Origin: Mucilaginibacter hurinus
GTDB taxonomy: Bacteria; Bacteroidota; Bacteroidia; Sphingobacteriales; Sphingobacteriaceae
Reading direction: 5' to 3'
DNA: 64,000 bases
Assembly (NCBI RefSeq): GCF_003324525.1
Contig: NZ_QGDC01000001.1
Coordinates: 652,431 to 716,430, forward strand
The translations under genes were made by a program, and so were the position numbers. How positions within the stretch are numbered: the first letter of the stretch is position 1; each line of letters opens with the position of its first letter. Below the pieces are notes generated by a model. The model made no database searches. It saw nothing but the letters and a program-made list of their open reading frames with translations, and was not told the DNA's origin. Positions 17,012 through 26,849 of this stretch are shown in pieces.

Positions 17012-18208
17012 ATGAACAAAGCGATCAATTTTTATGAACTCAAGGCGGAGCTGGCCCAATTAGGTTTCCGTGATCCCGGGGTCACCGACCACCTGCGGCA
17101 GGCCATATACCAGGACAGCGGCGAACATCATCTCTACACAAGCCTCGGCGAGGTGGCCTTTGACCTCGACCTGATCAGGGACGGCCATCACCGCCTGTCC
17201 TTTATCGGCTATTCCGGCAGCCTGGGTGCAGGCAACAGTAACTGGCAGTTGCAAAGCTTTCAGCCTGATGTACCGGCGGACGAAGCCGCCGCCTTGCTGA
17301 CCGCCAGAGCTTCCCGAAACTCGGAGATAGCAGATATTTCCCTGATCCCGATCGGACGACCGGAAGTGGCGGACTATATCGAATCAATACCTGTGGCCCG
17401 CGAGATGGCCATGGCATCCATAATATCAAATCATGAAACCATGAACGTACAAAATTTAGAATTTCTGAAAAAAAGCTTACTGAACCTTGGGTTCGGTGAC
17501 AAGGTGAACGGCGAACTGGAAAAACAGATCGGCAACAAAGTTCCTGAATTTACACTGGGTACTAAACACGAATTCAATCAAACGCCTGTAGATTACACCT
17601 TACACTTTAAGGCAGGGGATACAGATGGCATGTATTTCTTCAACAAGTTCGACGCTGCCCTCAACCAGGGTAAAGATAAGGAAACCAAGCAAACCTTTTA
17701 TATCAACAAAGGCAATGGTATCACGGCCAAAGAAGCCTTTAACCTGATGGAAGGCCGCGCGGTCCACAAACTGCTTTTCAATAAAGAAAGCGAAAAATAC
17801 TACGCCTGGCTGCAACTGGACCCGGATAAGCTGAACGAGAACGGCAATAAGGAGATCAAGCGCTTTAACGAGAATTACGGTTTCGACTTGGACAAAGTTC
17901 TTTTGGGCAAGGGTATCAAAGAGCTAAACACACAGGAGACCGCTGAAAACCTGATGCGTTCTTTAAAGAAAGGCAATCTGCAGCAAATCACGGTGGAGCG
18001 CAATGGGGAAGAAAAAAAATACTTCATCGCCGCCAGCCCGCAATATAAAACGGTCGACCTGTATGACCACCAAATGAAGCGCATTAAACGCGAAGAACTC
18101 TTACAACCGGCACAAAAAGCCGGCAATACCCAAAAACAAACCCGGCAGCAAAAGGAGGGCCTGCCCGAAAAAAAGCAGCGTTCGCAAAAGCGTAAAATGA
18201 CGGTTTAA
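17012..18208 (+). CDS. DUF3945/DUF4099-like protein, copy 2
   Basis: 398 aa. The N-terminal part (about 1-140) is a DUF4099-like unit. The middle has TFYINKGNGITAKEAFNLME, GRAVHKLLFNKES and YYAWLQLD, the usual DUF3945 pattern, and the C-terminus is very basic (KKQRSQKRKM), suggesting nucleic-acid contact. Last gene of the transfer operon, followed at once by a terminator. Role unknown; probably soluble and cytoplasmic. Confidence 0.75.
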   Translation: MNKAINFYELKAELAQLGFRDPGVTDHLRQAIYQDSGEHHLYTSLGEVAFDLDLIRDGHHRLSFIGYSGSLGAGNSNWQLQSFQPDVPADEAAALLTARASRNSEIADISLIPIGRPEVADYIESIPVAREMAMASIISNHETMNVQNLEFLKKSLLNLGFGDKVNGELEKQIGNKVPEFTLGTKHEFNQTPVDYTLHFKAGDTDGMYFFNKFDAALNQGKDKETKQTFYINKGNGITAKEAFNLMEGRAVHKLLFNKESEKYYAWLQLDPDKLNENGNKEIKRFNENYGFDLDKVLLGKGIKELNTQETAENLMRSLKKGNLQQITVERNGEEKKYFIAASPQYKTVDLYDHQMKRIKREELLQPAQKAGNTQKQTRQQKEGLPEKKQRSQKRKMTV

Positions 18209-18240
18209 AAAAAGGGCGGGATAATTATCCTGCCCTTTTT
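18209..18240 (+). terminator. Terminator at the end of the tra operon
   Basis: AAAAAGGGCGGGAT and ATCCTGCCCTTTTT form a 14-bp stem with one G-T wobble and an AATT loop, directly after the stop codon. It separates the transfer operon from the cargo that follows. Confidence 0.85.
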
Positions 18241-18270
18241 CATTCCATTCATTTTTAGCGATATTTGAAT

Positions 18271-21200
18271 ATGCCGAATATCTTGATCACAAATCTCACC
18301 ACCATGATGCCTCCTGTCAATAAGGGGCAGTATACCGCTAATCGCGAAGTTCATTTGGAAACCTTGAGTGCCAACGAATTCGAGGAATTCACCTATTGGT
18401 TGTATAAAACCGAGATCGCTGACGGCACATGGAACGGAATGTATGATACCATCCACCTGATTCAGGCGTCATCAGACATGGCACGGGATTGTGCCTTATA
18501 TAAAAATAATAAGCTGGCCGGTGTAATCCAGTGTAAACATAGCACCAATCCAACCAACGCTTTAAGCGAAAGTGTTTTTGCTAAAGAGATCATCAAATTC
18601 GGATTGTATGCCATAGTATTTAAGACAGAACTACCTATCAGCCAGGACCTGCCTTACTACATCGTCACGAATACCGGTTTTAAGGAAGATTGCGAAAAAT
18701 TGATAGACGATTTTCGAAACCAGATCGACACGTATGCAAATCTGGAAAAATACAGTAATTCAGCGATCAGCACTTATAAATCTCTTAAGGGACTAAATTT
18801 TAAAACCATCGAAAATGAGCTAAGGGATAACCTTAAAAAACTATCTCTGAAGAAGGTTGATCACCATGAGTTAAAAAAGACCCTTCTTAAACCCTACCAA
18901 GAAGCTACCATACTCAATTATTTTCATGCGATGCCGGTCGTGAGTAAGGCATTGATCGCTCCAATTGAAGCGAAGTTGGATGATGTCTTACAAAAAGTTC
19001 AGGTAATGGTCTCACCTCCACCACCTGAAAGACCATCTCAGATCATTTTTGAAGGCACTTATATACCGCGATATGTTCACGCCGTCGAAAATGATTTTTT
19101 TGCTTACATGCTTGGTCAAAAGGATACCCTGGAAGATGAGCTGCTAAAGAACCGGCACTTAGCGCTTATTGGTTGGGGACAAACCGGAAAAAGTACCGCA
19201 CTACGTCATCTCGCCGCTACGCTTTCGGATGGAGATCACGAAGATCATGTTTTCTTTATCCATCTTGATGACTATACCGATAAGGACATCAAAGATCTTA
19301 TCCCCCGTATCAATGAACGTCCGGTCGACAAATTGCTTGTTATTTTAGATGGATTAGATGAAGTACTTCAGCAACACTACAGTACAGCTGTTGCCAAGAT
19401 CAAAGCATTCGTCCGGGAATACCCTTTGGTCCGGATGGTGGTAAGTTGCCGCGAAAATTTTTATGCGATCCATGCGGATCGAAGTGAGCTCAATACTTTG
19501 CCGCATTTCTTATCATTGCGCTTACAAGATCTTGATGAGGAAACGATCGATGATCACCTTAATTCATATGAAAATTTCGACCTAAGCAATTTCGTGAACA
19601 GGATAAAGGAGGAAGAACTTCAAGACTTGGTTAAGATTCCTTTTTATCTGATCCGTTTTGCATCAGAATTCCATCAAACGGGTAAACTGATCAAAGGGAA
19701 AAGCGCATTATTTAATGAACTATTTGACAAAAGCGCTATTGAGGCGGCTAAAAAGCAGCCCGGAAAAGATATAAGCGCAAAGGTTCCCATAATAAAGTCA
19801 GCCTTGGAACGCCTGGCCTTCGTAATGGAAGTTCAAGGTAAGAACTTCTTTACCCGTGATGACCTTGTCAAAATTTTGGATGGCCCCGCTGCAGAATTTG
19901 TGCAGGAAGCCGGCACGATCATCTATGGCAGTGCTGACGCCGAAGGACATTGGCGATTTATCCATCATCATATGCAGGAATACCTTGCAGCAAAAGTTTT
20001 AGCGCGGCAAACACCCGATCTTGTCATGGGTATCATCACGCGGGATCCGGCTCATACCATATTACGGCCAAGTTGGGCACATACCATATCGTTCCTGATC
20101 GGTATTCTTGAGCAGGGAGATCATCTACGACAAGAAATCATCGATCTGCTGATCAACAATGAGCCTGGTTTACTCATGCAGTTTGAGCCCGAAAATATTT
20201 CGAAAGAGGTTCGGCATGCAATATTTAAAAAGCTAATGGACTCTGCAGGGTTACAGGATAAACGTTTACACAGAAGCAAATTTGAACCCATAAAACTGGC
20301 TCGGTTCTCTCAAACAGAAGATAATATCCGGTATGCCATTGACTTGTTAAATTCTCCGAAGTCAGATGTACAACTTTCAAATATCCTGGAGGTCGTAGCT
20401 TTTTATCGGCTGGAAACTTTTCCCACGTTAAAACCGGCTTTACGCAGAGCTGTCGAGCAACATTTAACTCATGACGATGAATTTACGCGCTATTTGGCGA
20501 TCAGAGCGCTCATACAATTATTCCGATTGAAAGATAACGAGTATCAGTTATTATTTGATCAATTCCAATCTTCATCGAACAGCTATATCAGGTATATATT
20601 ATTTCATAGTATATGGCAACAGGGATATACAGAAAAATTTCTCGGCTATGCGTTAAGCCAGATCAGGCTTATCATGAGTGAAGAAAAAAGAGAGTCAGGT
20701 CATTCAACCACGCATTCCAGCCGGCTTGGCAATGAGGCTTACGAGCTTTTGAATGTCATTAGGTCCGTAGCTACCGAAGCAGGTGTTATTGAAATGGTGA
20801 AACATTGGAGCAATAACCTTGGTCTATACAGTTACACGATCTCTTTCCGCGAGTACCGCACACAACTATTTAAACTTGCGAAGAAATTACAAAGCGTTTC
20901 GATATTCGGCCAGGTGACGGCAACAATTCTAACCAATATCCGGACTTTCGCAGGCGGTCATTCCTTTTCGGAGATCGCGGTATATCTACAATCGACGGGA
21001 AGAGCTTCTGAATTAGTGAGATCTATTTATCAGTCTGCTGCGCCAGCTGGTTGGGAACACTTTATATTGATCTCACAGCTAATGGATCAGCAAGGATTTG
21101 AATTTTTAGAGCAAGAAGCGATAAATAAAAAAATGACCGAAGGACAAGCGCAAATGTTTCAACGGCAGATCCCCGAAAAAGCGCCGGATTGGGAGGCCAA

Positions 21201-22644
21201 ATGGAACGATGTGGTAACTACAAACTTTCAAATACCACCTCCGGTGATCATTGATCATAAAGCGGAACATCAGCAGGAAACTGTCCGTAAAGCCAAAGCG
21301 CTTTTTGACAGGGCGGTATTTAAGCATGAAGTTCAATCATTATTTACGGCGGTCAGCAAAGACCCGATAAAATATGATGACCTTCACGTGCTGGATCCTA
21401 AGGACCGGATCAATTATCACGTGTTTTACTGGGTATTCAAGAACCTGGAGCGTAAGTTTGATTTCTTGGGTGAATATAATTTAGCCGGAGTGTTATCCGA
21501 TATAGATACGATCCCTGAAATTCCATGGATGTCAAAAATTTATATATTCTTGAAGGAACAGCGGGATGTCAACCTTGATCAGGATCAGATTCAAATACTA
21601 AAGGAGTGGGTGGATGTTCAAATCGATAAACTGAACTTTAAGAACTCATATGGATTTATGAGCGACGAAGGCGGTGTAGAACCAGAACTCGATCCGATGA
21701 TCATTACTTCTTTTCTTTTAAGGAGGTTCGAGTTTAAAGGATATGCCAAGGAAAAATATCTTGACCTGTTATCAACACACAGATATAATGATCAGGAAAC
21801 AGACATATTTGAATTTGTATTATCGGCGACAAAATTGAGTGATGTTACAGAACGGGTTTATGAGAACCTCGCGGAAGGTGGTCTAAAGTACCAGGTCTTG
21901 CAAAATCACATAGATCATCTGTTAGCTCATGATCTAAAAGATGGAGCTGACCTCTTAATTCCTTATTTGGCAAATAAAGAAACCTATGAGTGGCCCAATG
22001 TGCTTTCTGCTTTCCGAAAGCTTGGTGGCGATATGAAAAAGTTGCAGGGACTGCTGGACAAGTTGGACGGCTATGTGCAGACCACTTTGATCAACGCCCT
22101 TAAAGAGACTATACCAAATGATACCAGACAATGGTTGTCGGCGATGGTAAAGACCCCAATGGATCAAGATCAAAAGTTACGCTATGCGAAGCAATTGATC
22201 TGGCTTCAGGACCGTGACGGTTTGCAGATCTACTATGACCATATCAGATCAGAAGGCCGTATACCGGATAGCTCAGCACCGGGGAACCCTTTATATGTTG
22301 TTCATCAACTATCGCTAATGGATCTTGCGCTCGAAATTTATCAGTTCGCTTATGAAGGAAGTTATATTTACGACATCATGAGTGATCTGAAATCTATTGC
22401 GACACATATGTTAAGTTCACTTGCATTCAGCGGCAATAATTTTCAATCGTTCAAGTCAGCCTTCGAAACATTTCTGGATGACAAAGCAGCGGAAGTCGCA
22501 CCGGAACCTGAAAAAAGGCAAGAATTATTATATCAGGCAAAATATTGGTTTGAAGGTGCTGAACATCAATATTATTTAAGGGACGAAAAGCCCATCGGAT
22601 CAGATGAAGCTATCGCAATGGCTAAAAAATTAAAGACAGATTAA
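18271..22644 (+). CDS. Nuclease-NACHT NTPase, Avs-like (candidate antiphage STAND protein)
   Basis: 1457 aa from ATG 18271; an in-frame TTG lies two codons earlier. The N-terminal about 100 residues contain D73 followed by Q87-C-K89 (GVIQCKHS), the D...QxK pattern of Mrr/Cap4-type nucleases. A NACHT NTPase follows: Walker A GWGQTGKST (about residue 300), Walker B LLVILDGLDEV (about 355) and VVSCRENF (about 392). The remaining about 800 residues look like an alpha-solenoid. Effector, STAND NTPase and C-terminal sensor is the plan of Avs and related systems, where the C-terminus detects a phage protein and the nuclease then cleaves DNA. Single-gene unit behind the tra terminator. Base composition looks more A/T-rich than the tra genes. 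Confidence 0.85.
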   Translation: MPNILITNLTTMMPPVNKGQYTANREVHLETLSANEFEEFTYWLYKTEIADGTWNGMYDTIHLIQASSDMARDCALYKNNKLAGVIQCKHSTNPTNALSESVFAKEIIKFGLYAIVFKTELPISQDLPYYIVTNTGFKEDCEKLIDDFRNQIDTYANLEKYSNSAISTYKSLKGLNFKTIENELRDNLKKLSLKKVDHHELKKTLLKPYQEATILNYFHAMPVVSKALIAPIEAKLDDVLQKVQVMVSPPPPERPSQIIFEGTYIPRYVHAVENDFFAYMLGQKDTLEDELLKNRHLALIGWGQTGKSTALRHLAATLSDGDHEDHVFFIHLDDYTDKDIKDLIPRINERPVDKLLVILDGLDEVLQQHYSTAVAKIKAFVREYPLVRMVVSCRENFYAIHADRSELNTLPHFLSLRLQDLDEETIDDHLNSYENFDLSNFVNRIKEEELQDLVKIPFYLIRFASEFHQTGKLIKGKSALFNELFDKSAIEAAKKQPGKDISAKVPIIKSALERLAFVMEVQGKNFFTRDDLVKILDGPAAEFVQEAGTIIYGSADAEGHWRFIHHHMQEYLAAKVLARQTPDLVMGIITRDPAHTILRPSWAHTISFLIGILEQGDHLRQEIIDLLINNEPGLLMQFEPENISKEVRHAIFKKLMDSAGLQDKRLHRSKFEPIKLARFSQTEDNIRYAIDLLNSPKSDVQLSNILEVVAFYRLETFPTLKPALRRAVEQHLTHDDEFTRYLAIRALIQLFRLKDNEYQLLFDQFQSSSNSYIRYILFHSIWQQGYTEKFLGYALSQIRLIMSEEKRESGHSTTHSSRLGNEAYELLNVIRSVATEAGVIEMVKHWSNNLGLYSYTISFREYRTQLFKLAKKLQSVSIFGQVTATILTNIRTFAGGHSFSEIAVYLQSTGRASELVRSIYQSAAPAGWEHFILISQLMDQQGFEFLEQEAINKKMTEGQAQMFQRQIPEKAPDWEAKWNDVVTTNFQIPPPVIIDHKAEHQQETVRKAKALFDRAVFKHEVQSLFTAVSKDPIKYDDLHVLDPKDRINYHVFYWVFKNLERKFDFLGEYNLAGVLSDIDTIPEIPWMSKIYIFLKEQRDVNLDQDQIQILKEWVDVQIDKLNFKNSYGFMSDEGGVEPELDPMIITSFLLRRFEFKGYAKEKYLDLLSTHRYNDQETDIFEFVLSATKLSDVTERVYENLAEGGLKYQVLQNHIDHLLAHDLKDGADLLIPYLANKETYEWPNVLSAFRKLGGDMKKLQGLLDKLDGYVQTTLINALKETIPNDTRQWLSAMVKTPMDQDQKLRYAKQLIWLQDRDGLQIYYDHIRSEGRIPDSSAPGNPLYVVHQLSLMDLALEIYQFAYEGSYIYDIMSDLKSIATHMLSSLAFSGNNFQSFKSAFETFLDDKAAEVAPEPEKRQELLYQAKYWFEGAEHQYYLRDEKPIGSDEAIAMAKKLKTD

Positions 22645-22655
22645 AGTATCCCCTG

Positions 22656-23666
22656 TTAATTATCAGGAAGTTTTTTTTGGTTGAGCTGCCGCACCTGTTT
22701 TAAATACCAATCATCGCTTGCTATTAGCAACCGGTTGATCCGTTGCATCGAATTGTTGTTAACTTTGATCACCTGATGATCACCAACGACAGTATGTTTT
22801 ATCATTTTGGAGTTCATTCCTTTTGAATAACTTTCATCTCTGACGAAGCCATTTATCGCAAAACAATGCCTGAAGGAGATTGGGAAATAATAGACAAAAT
22901 CGCCCGTAAAATTACTGTTGTAGATAAGGCCGTCCAGCTTGATCCCGTGACCCGGATTATCGGAGGTGATAAAATACGGCCCTTCCTGAGGTGCTGTAAA
23001 TAGCTCCCATTGACAGTCGATCAACGCTATCCGGTATTTTTCATTTCGCTCGGAATCAGGTGACGAACGCATGATCAAACCATAAAGCTGCATCTGTTTA
23101 CCAAAATCTTTGTTATTTAGATTAGCGTTCTTTAAGGCTTGAACGGCAGCGATCCTGATATCTGTTGGTAACCAAGCAAATGGGCCAACGGCACTGTTTT
23201 GCACTTCGTATATTTGAGCGATAGCCGTTTCGATCCAATCGACCTTGTTTTTTTCGATAACATCTTTTAACCAATAGGGATTGCGCAACTTCATCTGGAG
23301 CAGGAAATCACATAGGCGCGCAGCATCATTCATGGGCAACTCATCACTATTGATTAATTTATCAGTGATCAACCGGTACTCATTTTCTAAATGATGCAAA
23401 ACCTCTGATTCCACAAATAGCTGATCATATTCATCTAACTTAAATGTGGTGCCTGTAAATTCAGGTTTGATCGAGTAAAAGTTTTCTTCGATGCATATCC
23501 GATTAGGATGATTCTTTTTGATCGGCTCCTGAAATCCACCCTGTACATTTTTGATGTCCAGGGTATAAAGGTGATCTCCATTCATAAAATTGCGCAGGTA
23601 ACACCGAGGCACGTAATGGTGACGCTTGGGTTTTATTGCGGGGTCTTTTGGTTGTTCCTTGTTCAT
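22656..23666 (-). CDS. DUF4238 domain-containing protein
   Basis: 336 aa. Starts with the family signature KRHHYVPRCYLRNFM (about residue 14), followed by GDHLYTLDI and a conserved FYSI region; ITSDNPGH in the second half is also typical. The biochemical role of DUF4238 is unknown to me; members often occur among accessory and defence genes. It is convergent with the NACHT gene (11 bases between stops), so it may be an independent cargo gene. Confidence 0.8.
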   Translation of the reverse strand: MNKEQPKDPAIKPKRHHYVPRCYLRNFMNGDHLYTLDIKNVQGGFQEPIKKNHPNRICIEENFYSIKPEFTGTTFKLDEYDQLFVESEVLHHLENEYRLITDKLINSDELPMNDAARLCDFLLQMKLRNPYWLKDVIEKNKVDWIETAIAQIYEVQNSAVGPFAWLPTDIRIAAVQALKNANLNNKDFGKQMQLYGLIMRSSPDSERNEKYRIALIDCQWELFTAPQEGPYFITSDNPGHGIKLDGLIYNSNFTGDFVYYFPISFRHCFAINGFVRDESYSKGMNSKMIKHTVVGDHQVIKVNNNSMQRINRLLIASDDWYLKQVRQLNQKKLPDN

Positions 23667-23711
23667 CAGATAATAAATTTAAGCAATTAAGCACAATACA
23701 ACAGCTACACA

Positions 23712-24005
23712 CTATTTAAATAGCTGAAACTGTAAGTTCACTTCGCTATGTTTGAAGCGACAGGTATCGCTGCTGTAGAATCCGGCTAAGTGTTTGGTGT
23801 GCGGGCAATATCCATATCGGATGAGTTTGATCTTGCCTTCCCGGACAAGACGCGCAACATACCTGCAAATGTTGGGACGTAATATACCTGTCTGAACCTC
23901 GACCATTCGCATCGTGGCTGGTATTCGAAAAAAGGCATCGTAGGTCCTGATAATTTCAGTACGGCGGTTATGGTCCAGCGAAATACTTTGGTGATCTGTT
24001 TGCAT
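23712..24005 (-). CDS. Small winged-helix-like protein
   Basis: 97 aa. Residues about 20-70 (MRMVEVQTGILRPNICRYVARL, shortened here as VEVQTGILRPNICRYVARL, then EGKIKLIRYGYC) have the spacing of a winged helix: recognition-helix-like segment followed by a GKI-x-L hairpin. Small proteins of this shape are common in Bacteroidota mobile elements. It may be a DNA-binding regulator or recombination accessory factor; function is not shown by the sequence. It lies 45 bases upstream of the DUF4238 gene on the same strand. Confidence 0.65.
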   Translation of the reverse strand: MQTDHQSISLDHNRRTEIIRTYDAFFRIPATMRMVEVQTGILRPNICRYVARLVREGKIKLIRYGYCPHTKHLAGFYSSDTCRFKHSEVNLQFQLFK

Positions 24006-24082
24006 AAAACTTTAATTTTTACGCAAATTGCCCTAAGCGATCTTCCTTATCATTCACAATGAAAGTAAGGAAGATAACGACA

Positions 24083-25543
24083 TTAAAGATCTTTGATCAA
24101 AGCTTCCAACTTGGGGTAATAAGATCTTGAAGCCCTTTTATGGGTATTACCCAAAGAGCGTTTGTCCATATTTAAATTAGGAATGAGCTGATTTAAAAGG
24201 GTGGTCTTCTGATCTGCTGTAAGGCTTGAGTCAATGTTACCGCCGCGATCCAGTATATCGAACCAGGCTACCACAGCACTTTTACTTCGTTCCCCCAATC
24301 GGTAAGTGCCCTCATTATTTAAAATTGGTGGTTCGACCCTTTTTAAGACATCAATAAAGATCGACGTCTTTGAAAGATCCAAAAACAAGCTTTTTTTACC
24401 GGTTAATTCTCGCACGGCTGCACGTGATGATGCGCCAAGGACTTCGCGCTTAGCCTTTAACCAAACTCGAAAAATGTCGGCTTTCCGGATACTTGAACCT
24501 TGAAAAGAACTCTTAAGATTGGCATTGCCAATGATCTCTACATAGTCTAAAAAGTCCGACTTATTAGCGGGGGTAAGTTCAAACTGCTCCTCTAAAAGTG
24601 ACTTTAGATCGTCTGCGTTCGCAGCCTTAAAAGCATGTAGGAATTTAGTTTCCAGAACGATCTGGCGCAGGCGGAATTGTTCTTTTACATTTGCAGGCTC
24701 AGAGCTTTTGGAGAACTGATAATTATTCAGGTCATAAGAAAAAAAGCGATCCGGCCAATTATAGTAGCCATGGGTCCGATCTACCAGATTTATCGGTATT
24801 GTCGTTTGTTCTGCTGGAGTACTGTCGTCCGTTGCCGGGAGCGCTATCTGATCTTTAGCTTCATAAAGTATTTCATCCGCGTAGGCTTTTAGAATGATAA
24901 ATCTTTTTTTAATAGCATTCAGTTCTGTTTCCGAGACTTTTTTTACAACGATCAATACCGTAATTTCAGTTTGAAGATCGGCCATAATTAGCTCGTTAAG
25001 TATCGCTGCACGCAGCTTAAGATCAATGATCTTATCCAGTTGCTTCATCAAACTTTTCGCTGCGGCTTGCGCATAATCTCGGTAGGTCGTTATGTCGGGA
25101 TTGTCAATGACATATTGCTTGAAAACATCAAGCTGATCGGATAGCTGTTTTAAGTTGTTTGCTAACTTAGTTTCCGAGATCCTGTGACCGTAATATTTTT
25201 TATCCAGAGTGTTGGCAAGCGCTTTGTCAAAAAATTCTTCCGTAAGTCTTTTGGACTTGGTCTCCAGCGGAGTATCCGCAACAAAGGGAGCGGCGAACGG
25301 TTGGCTATGCCTTTCATTACTTTGCGTCCGGGGCAAACGCTCCGCGCTATCCTTTGCCCATTCTTTATCGGAGATATATTCCCGCAAAAATAAATGAGGC
25401 TTTGGACATAGGGGCGCCTGCAAATATTCAGCTTTGAGGATATTTTTAAAATGAGGATCTGCTTTGATCACTTCCTTGAATGGAAATGCTGAAAAATTTA
25501 ATTCATGTTCAAAATCGATCTCGATATTTTCAGCTAACTTCAT
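24083..25543 (-). CDS. Hypothetical protein, helical
   Basis: 486 aa. No domain recognised. It has a charged N-terminal region (EIDFEHELNF), a Pro-rich segment (about 75-110) and a long helical C-terminal half. There are no membrane segments and no obvious catalytic motif. The start is divergent from the nuclease-like gene at 25599, with 55 bases between, so the two may share a control region and act together. The beginning of both proteins mentions similar short phrases: KADPHFKNILKAEYLQAPLC here and NDPHFRNLDAI with KDLQSPL there, so their N-termini may be related. Confidence 0.65.
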   Translation of the reverse strand: MKLAENIEIDFEHELNFSAFPFKEVIKADPHFKNILKAEYLQAPLCPKPHLFLREYISDKEWAKDSAERLPRTQSNERHSQPFAAPFVADTPLETKSKRLTEEFFDKALANTLDKKYYGHRISETKLANNLKQLSDQLDVFKQYVIDNPDITTYRDYAQAAAKSLMKQLDKIIDLKLRAAILNELIMADLQTEITVLIVVKKVSETELNAIKKRFIILKAYADEILYEAKDQIALPATDDSTPAEQTTIPINLVDRTHGYYNWPDRFFSYDLNNYQFSKSSEPANVKEQFRLRQIVLETKFLHAFKAANADDLKSLLEEQFELTPANKSDFLDYVEIIGNANLKSSFQGSSIRKADIFRVWLKAKREVLGASSRAAVRELTGKKSLFLDLSKTSIFIDVLKRVEPPILNNEGTYRLGERSKSAVVAWFDILDRGGNIDSSLTADQKTTLLNQLIPNLNMDKRSLGNTHKRASRSYYPKLEALIKDL

Positions 25544-25598
25544 TTAAAACTATTGATCAGGTTCACGGAAAGTTAAAAATAAAAAAATTACCTCTTGA

Positions 25599-26840
25599 AT
25601 GAATTATTTAGACGAATGGTATGATAGCCTGCAAGCGTTCAAATGGAAGAATGCCCTGGTCAATGATCCTCATTTTCGTAATCTTGATGCCATTAAAAAT
25701 GAGGTCGGCAGCTTTTTTCCTGAGAAAGACCTGCAATCACCATTGCGTAAAAATCACGACAACTGGCTGTTACACATCCTTGCAGATAAGCAACCAAGCT
25801 CCATCTATTTACTCAATGAGGTAGCCGAGCTAATTAAATTTTACCGAAAACTTCCGAATGGAGAAGCGCTCCATATTTTTCAAAAGAACGGAAAGATCAA
25901 CTACCGGAGTTTTAACGAAAAACTTTTTGAATTGCAGGTTAATTATCTGTTGCGGTCCGTTGGTTTGCATCCTCAGATCGGCCAGTCTTATCTTTTGGAT
26001 GGGAACGAAAAGGAGATCGATCTTTTACTCGAACATAACGGCCAAACCTATAATATTGAAGTGACCAAATACTATGATGCGTTTACGGAGGAGTTACTTG
26101 CTTTAAGTATGGATATTATTGGGACCCTTCATCAGACGACGATCAAAAGGACCTTAACCCTGGATGAAATTTTTTCCGGCTATATCGCATTTAAAAAAAG
26201 GAAGGACGGGCTTATTAAACAAAACAAAGAATTGTTTCATAAGGGGGTCAAGGACTTTATACATGGTTACCGTTCCGTAAAAGAAGATGACACGATCAGA
26301 CATCCCGCAAAAAAAGAAACTGATGATCTTGTATTCCAGATAGAACCTGTTTTCAGTCAGAATTACGAACGCACCTATGACCAGAAGCTGGACAGATACC
26401 CTGGATATATTAAATTTAAGATCGAAGCAGACCTTAAAACTAATCGTTATCATGCGAACGCCTACACTGCGGCCAGGACAAGTGTTGAGGATGGAAATAA
26501 ACGTTTGATCGGCAAGATCAGGGAAAAGCTGAAGCAACATAGTAAATATCAAGATGGCTTACTGGTTATCGTGCTGGCTATAGAGCAGGTTTTCAGCAGC
26601 TTCTCCAACAACCGGGCGATCCCGATCAGGCAGAATGATGTTGACAAGCACGCTATACATGCAGAGATCCGCGGTAAGGCAGCAGTTGTTTTGTTGTTTA
26701 AAGAGCTTAAACCGGATGGTATTTCTTACCAGAAAATGATATTAGGTGATAAAGTCTTGTATAGTGGGATATTAGATCTGATATTAAAGATCTATCCGAA
26801 TATCCGATATATAACGGACGAGAACACAGATCAGCACTAA
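25599..26840 (+). CDS. Putative PD-(D/E)xK-like nuclease, unknown family
   Basis: 413 aa. After an N-terminal segment, helix FNEKLFELQVNYLLRSVG (with E107/E111) leads to EID141LLLEHNGQTYNIE154VTK157. This is the alpha-beta-beta order of PD-(D/E)xK nucleases, but with E-x-x-K instead of E-x-K. The C-terminal half is mixed and basic, with no recognised domain. It is divergent from the 486-aa gene; both begin with an NDPHF or ADPHF segment followed by a LQSP/LQAP motif. A restriction-like or defence function is inferred from this and the location in a cargo region; there is no proof. Confidence 0.6.
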   Translation: MNYLDEWYDSLQAFKWKNALVNDPHFRNLDAIKNEVGSFFPEKDLQSPLRKNHDNWLLHILADKQPSSIYLLNEVAELIKFYRKLPNGEALHIFQKNGKINYRSFNEKLFELQVNYLLRSVGLHPQIGQSYLLDGNEKEIDLLLEHNGQTYNIEVTKYYDAFTEELLALSMDIIGTLHQTTIKRTLTLDEIFSGYIAFKKRKDGLIKQNKELFHKGVKDFIHGYRSVKEDDTIRHPAKKETDDLVFQIEPVFSQNYERTYDQKLDRYPGYIKFKIEADLKTNRYHANAYTAARTSVEDGNKRLIGKIREKLKQHSKYQDGLLVIVLAIEQVFSSFSNNRAIPIRQNDVDKHAIHAEIRGKAAVVLLFKELKPDGISYQKMILGDKVLYSGILDLILKIYPNIRYITDENTDQH

Positions 26841-26849
26841 TTACACACA

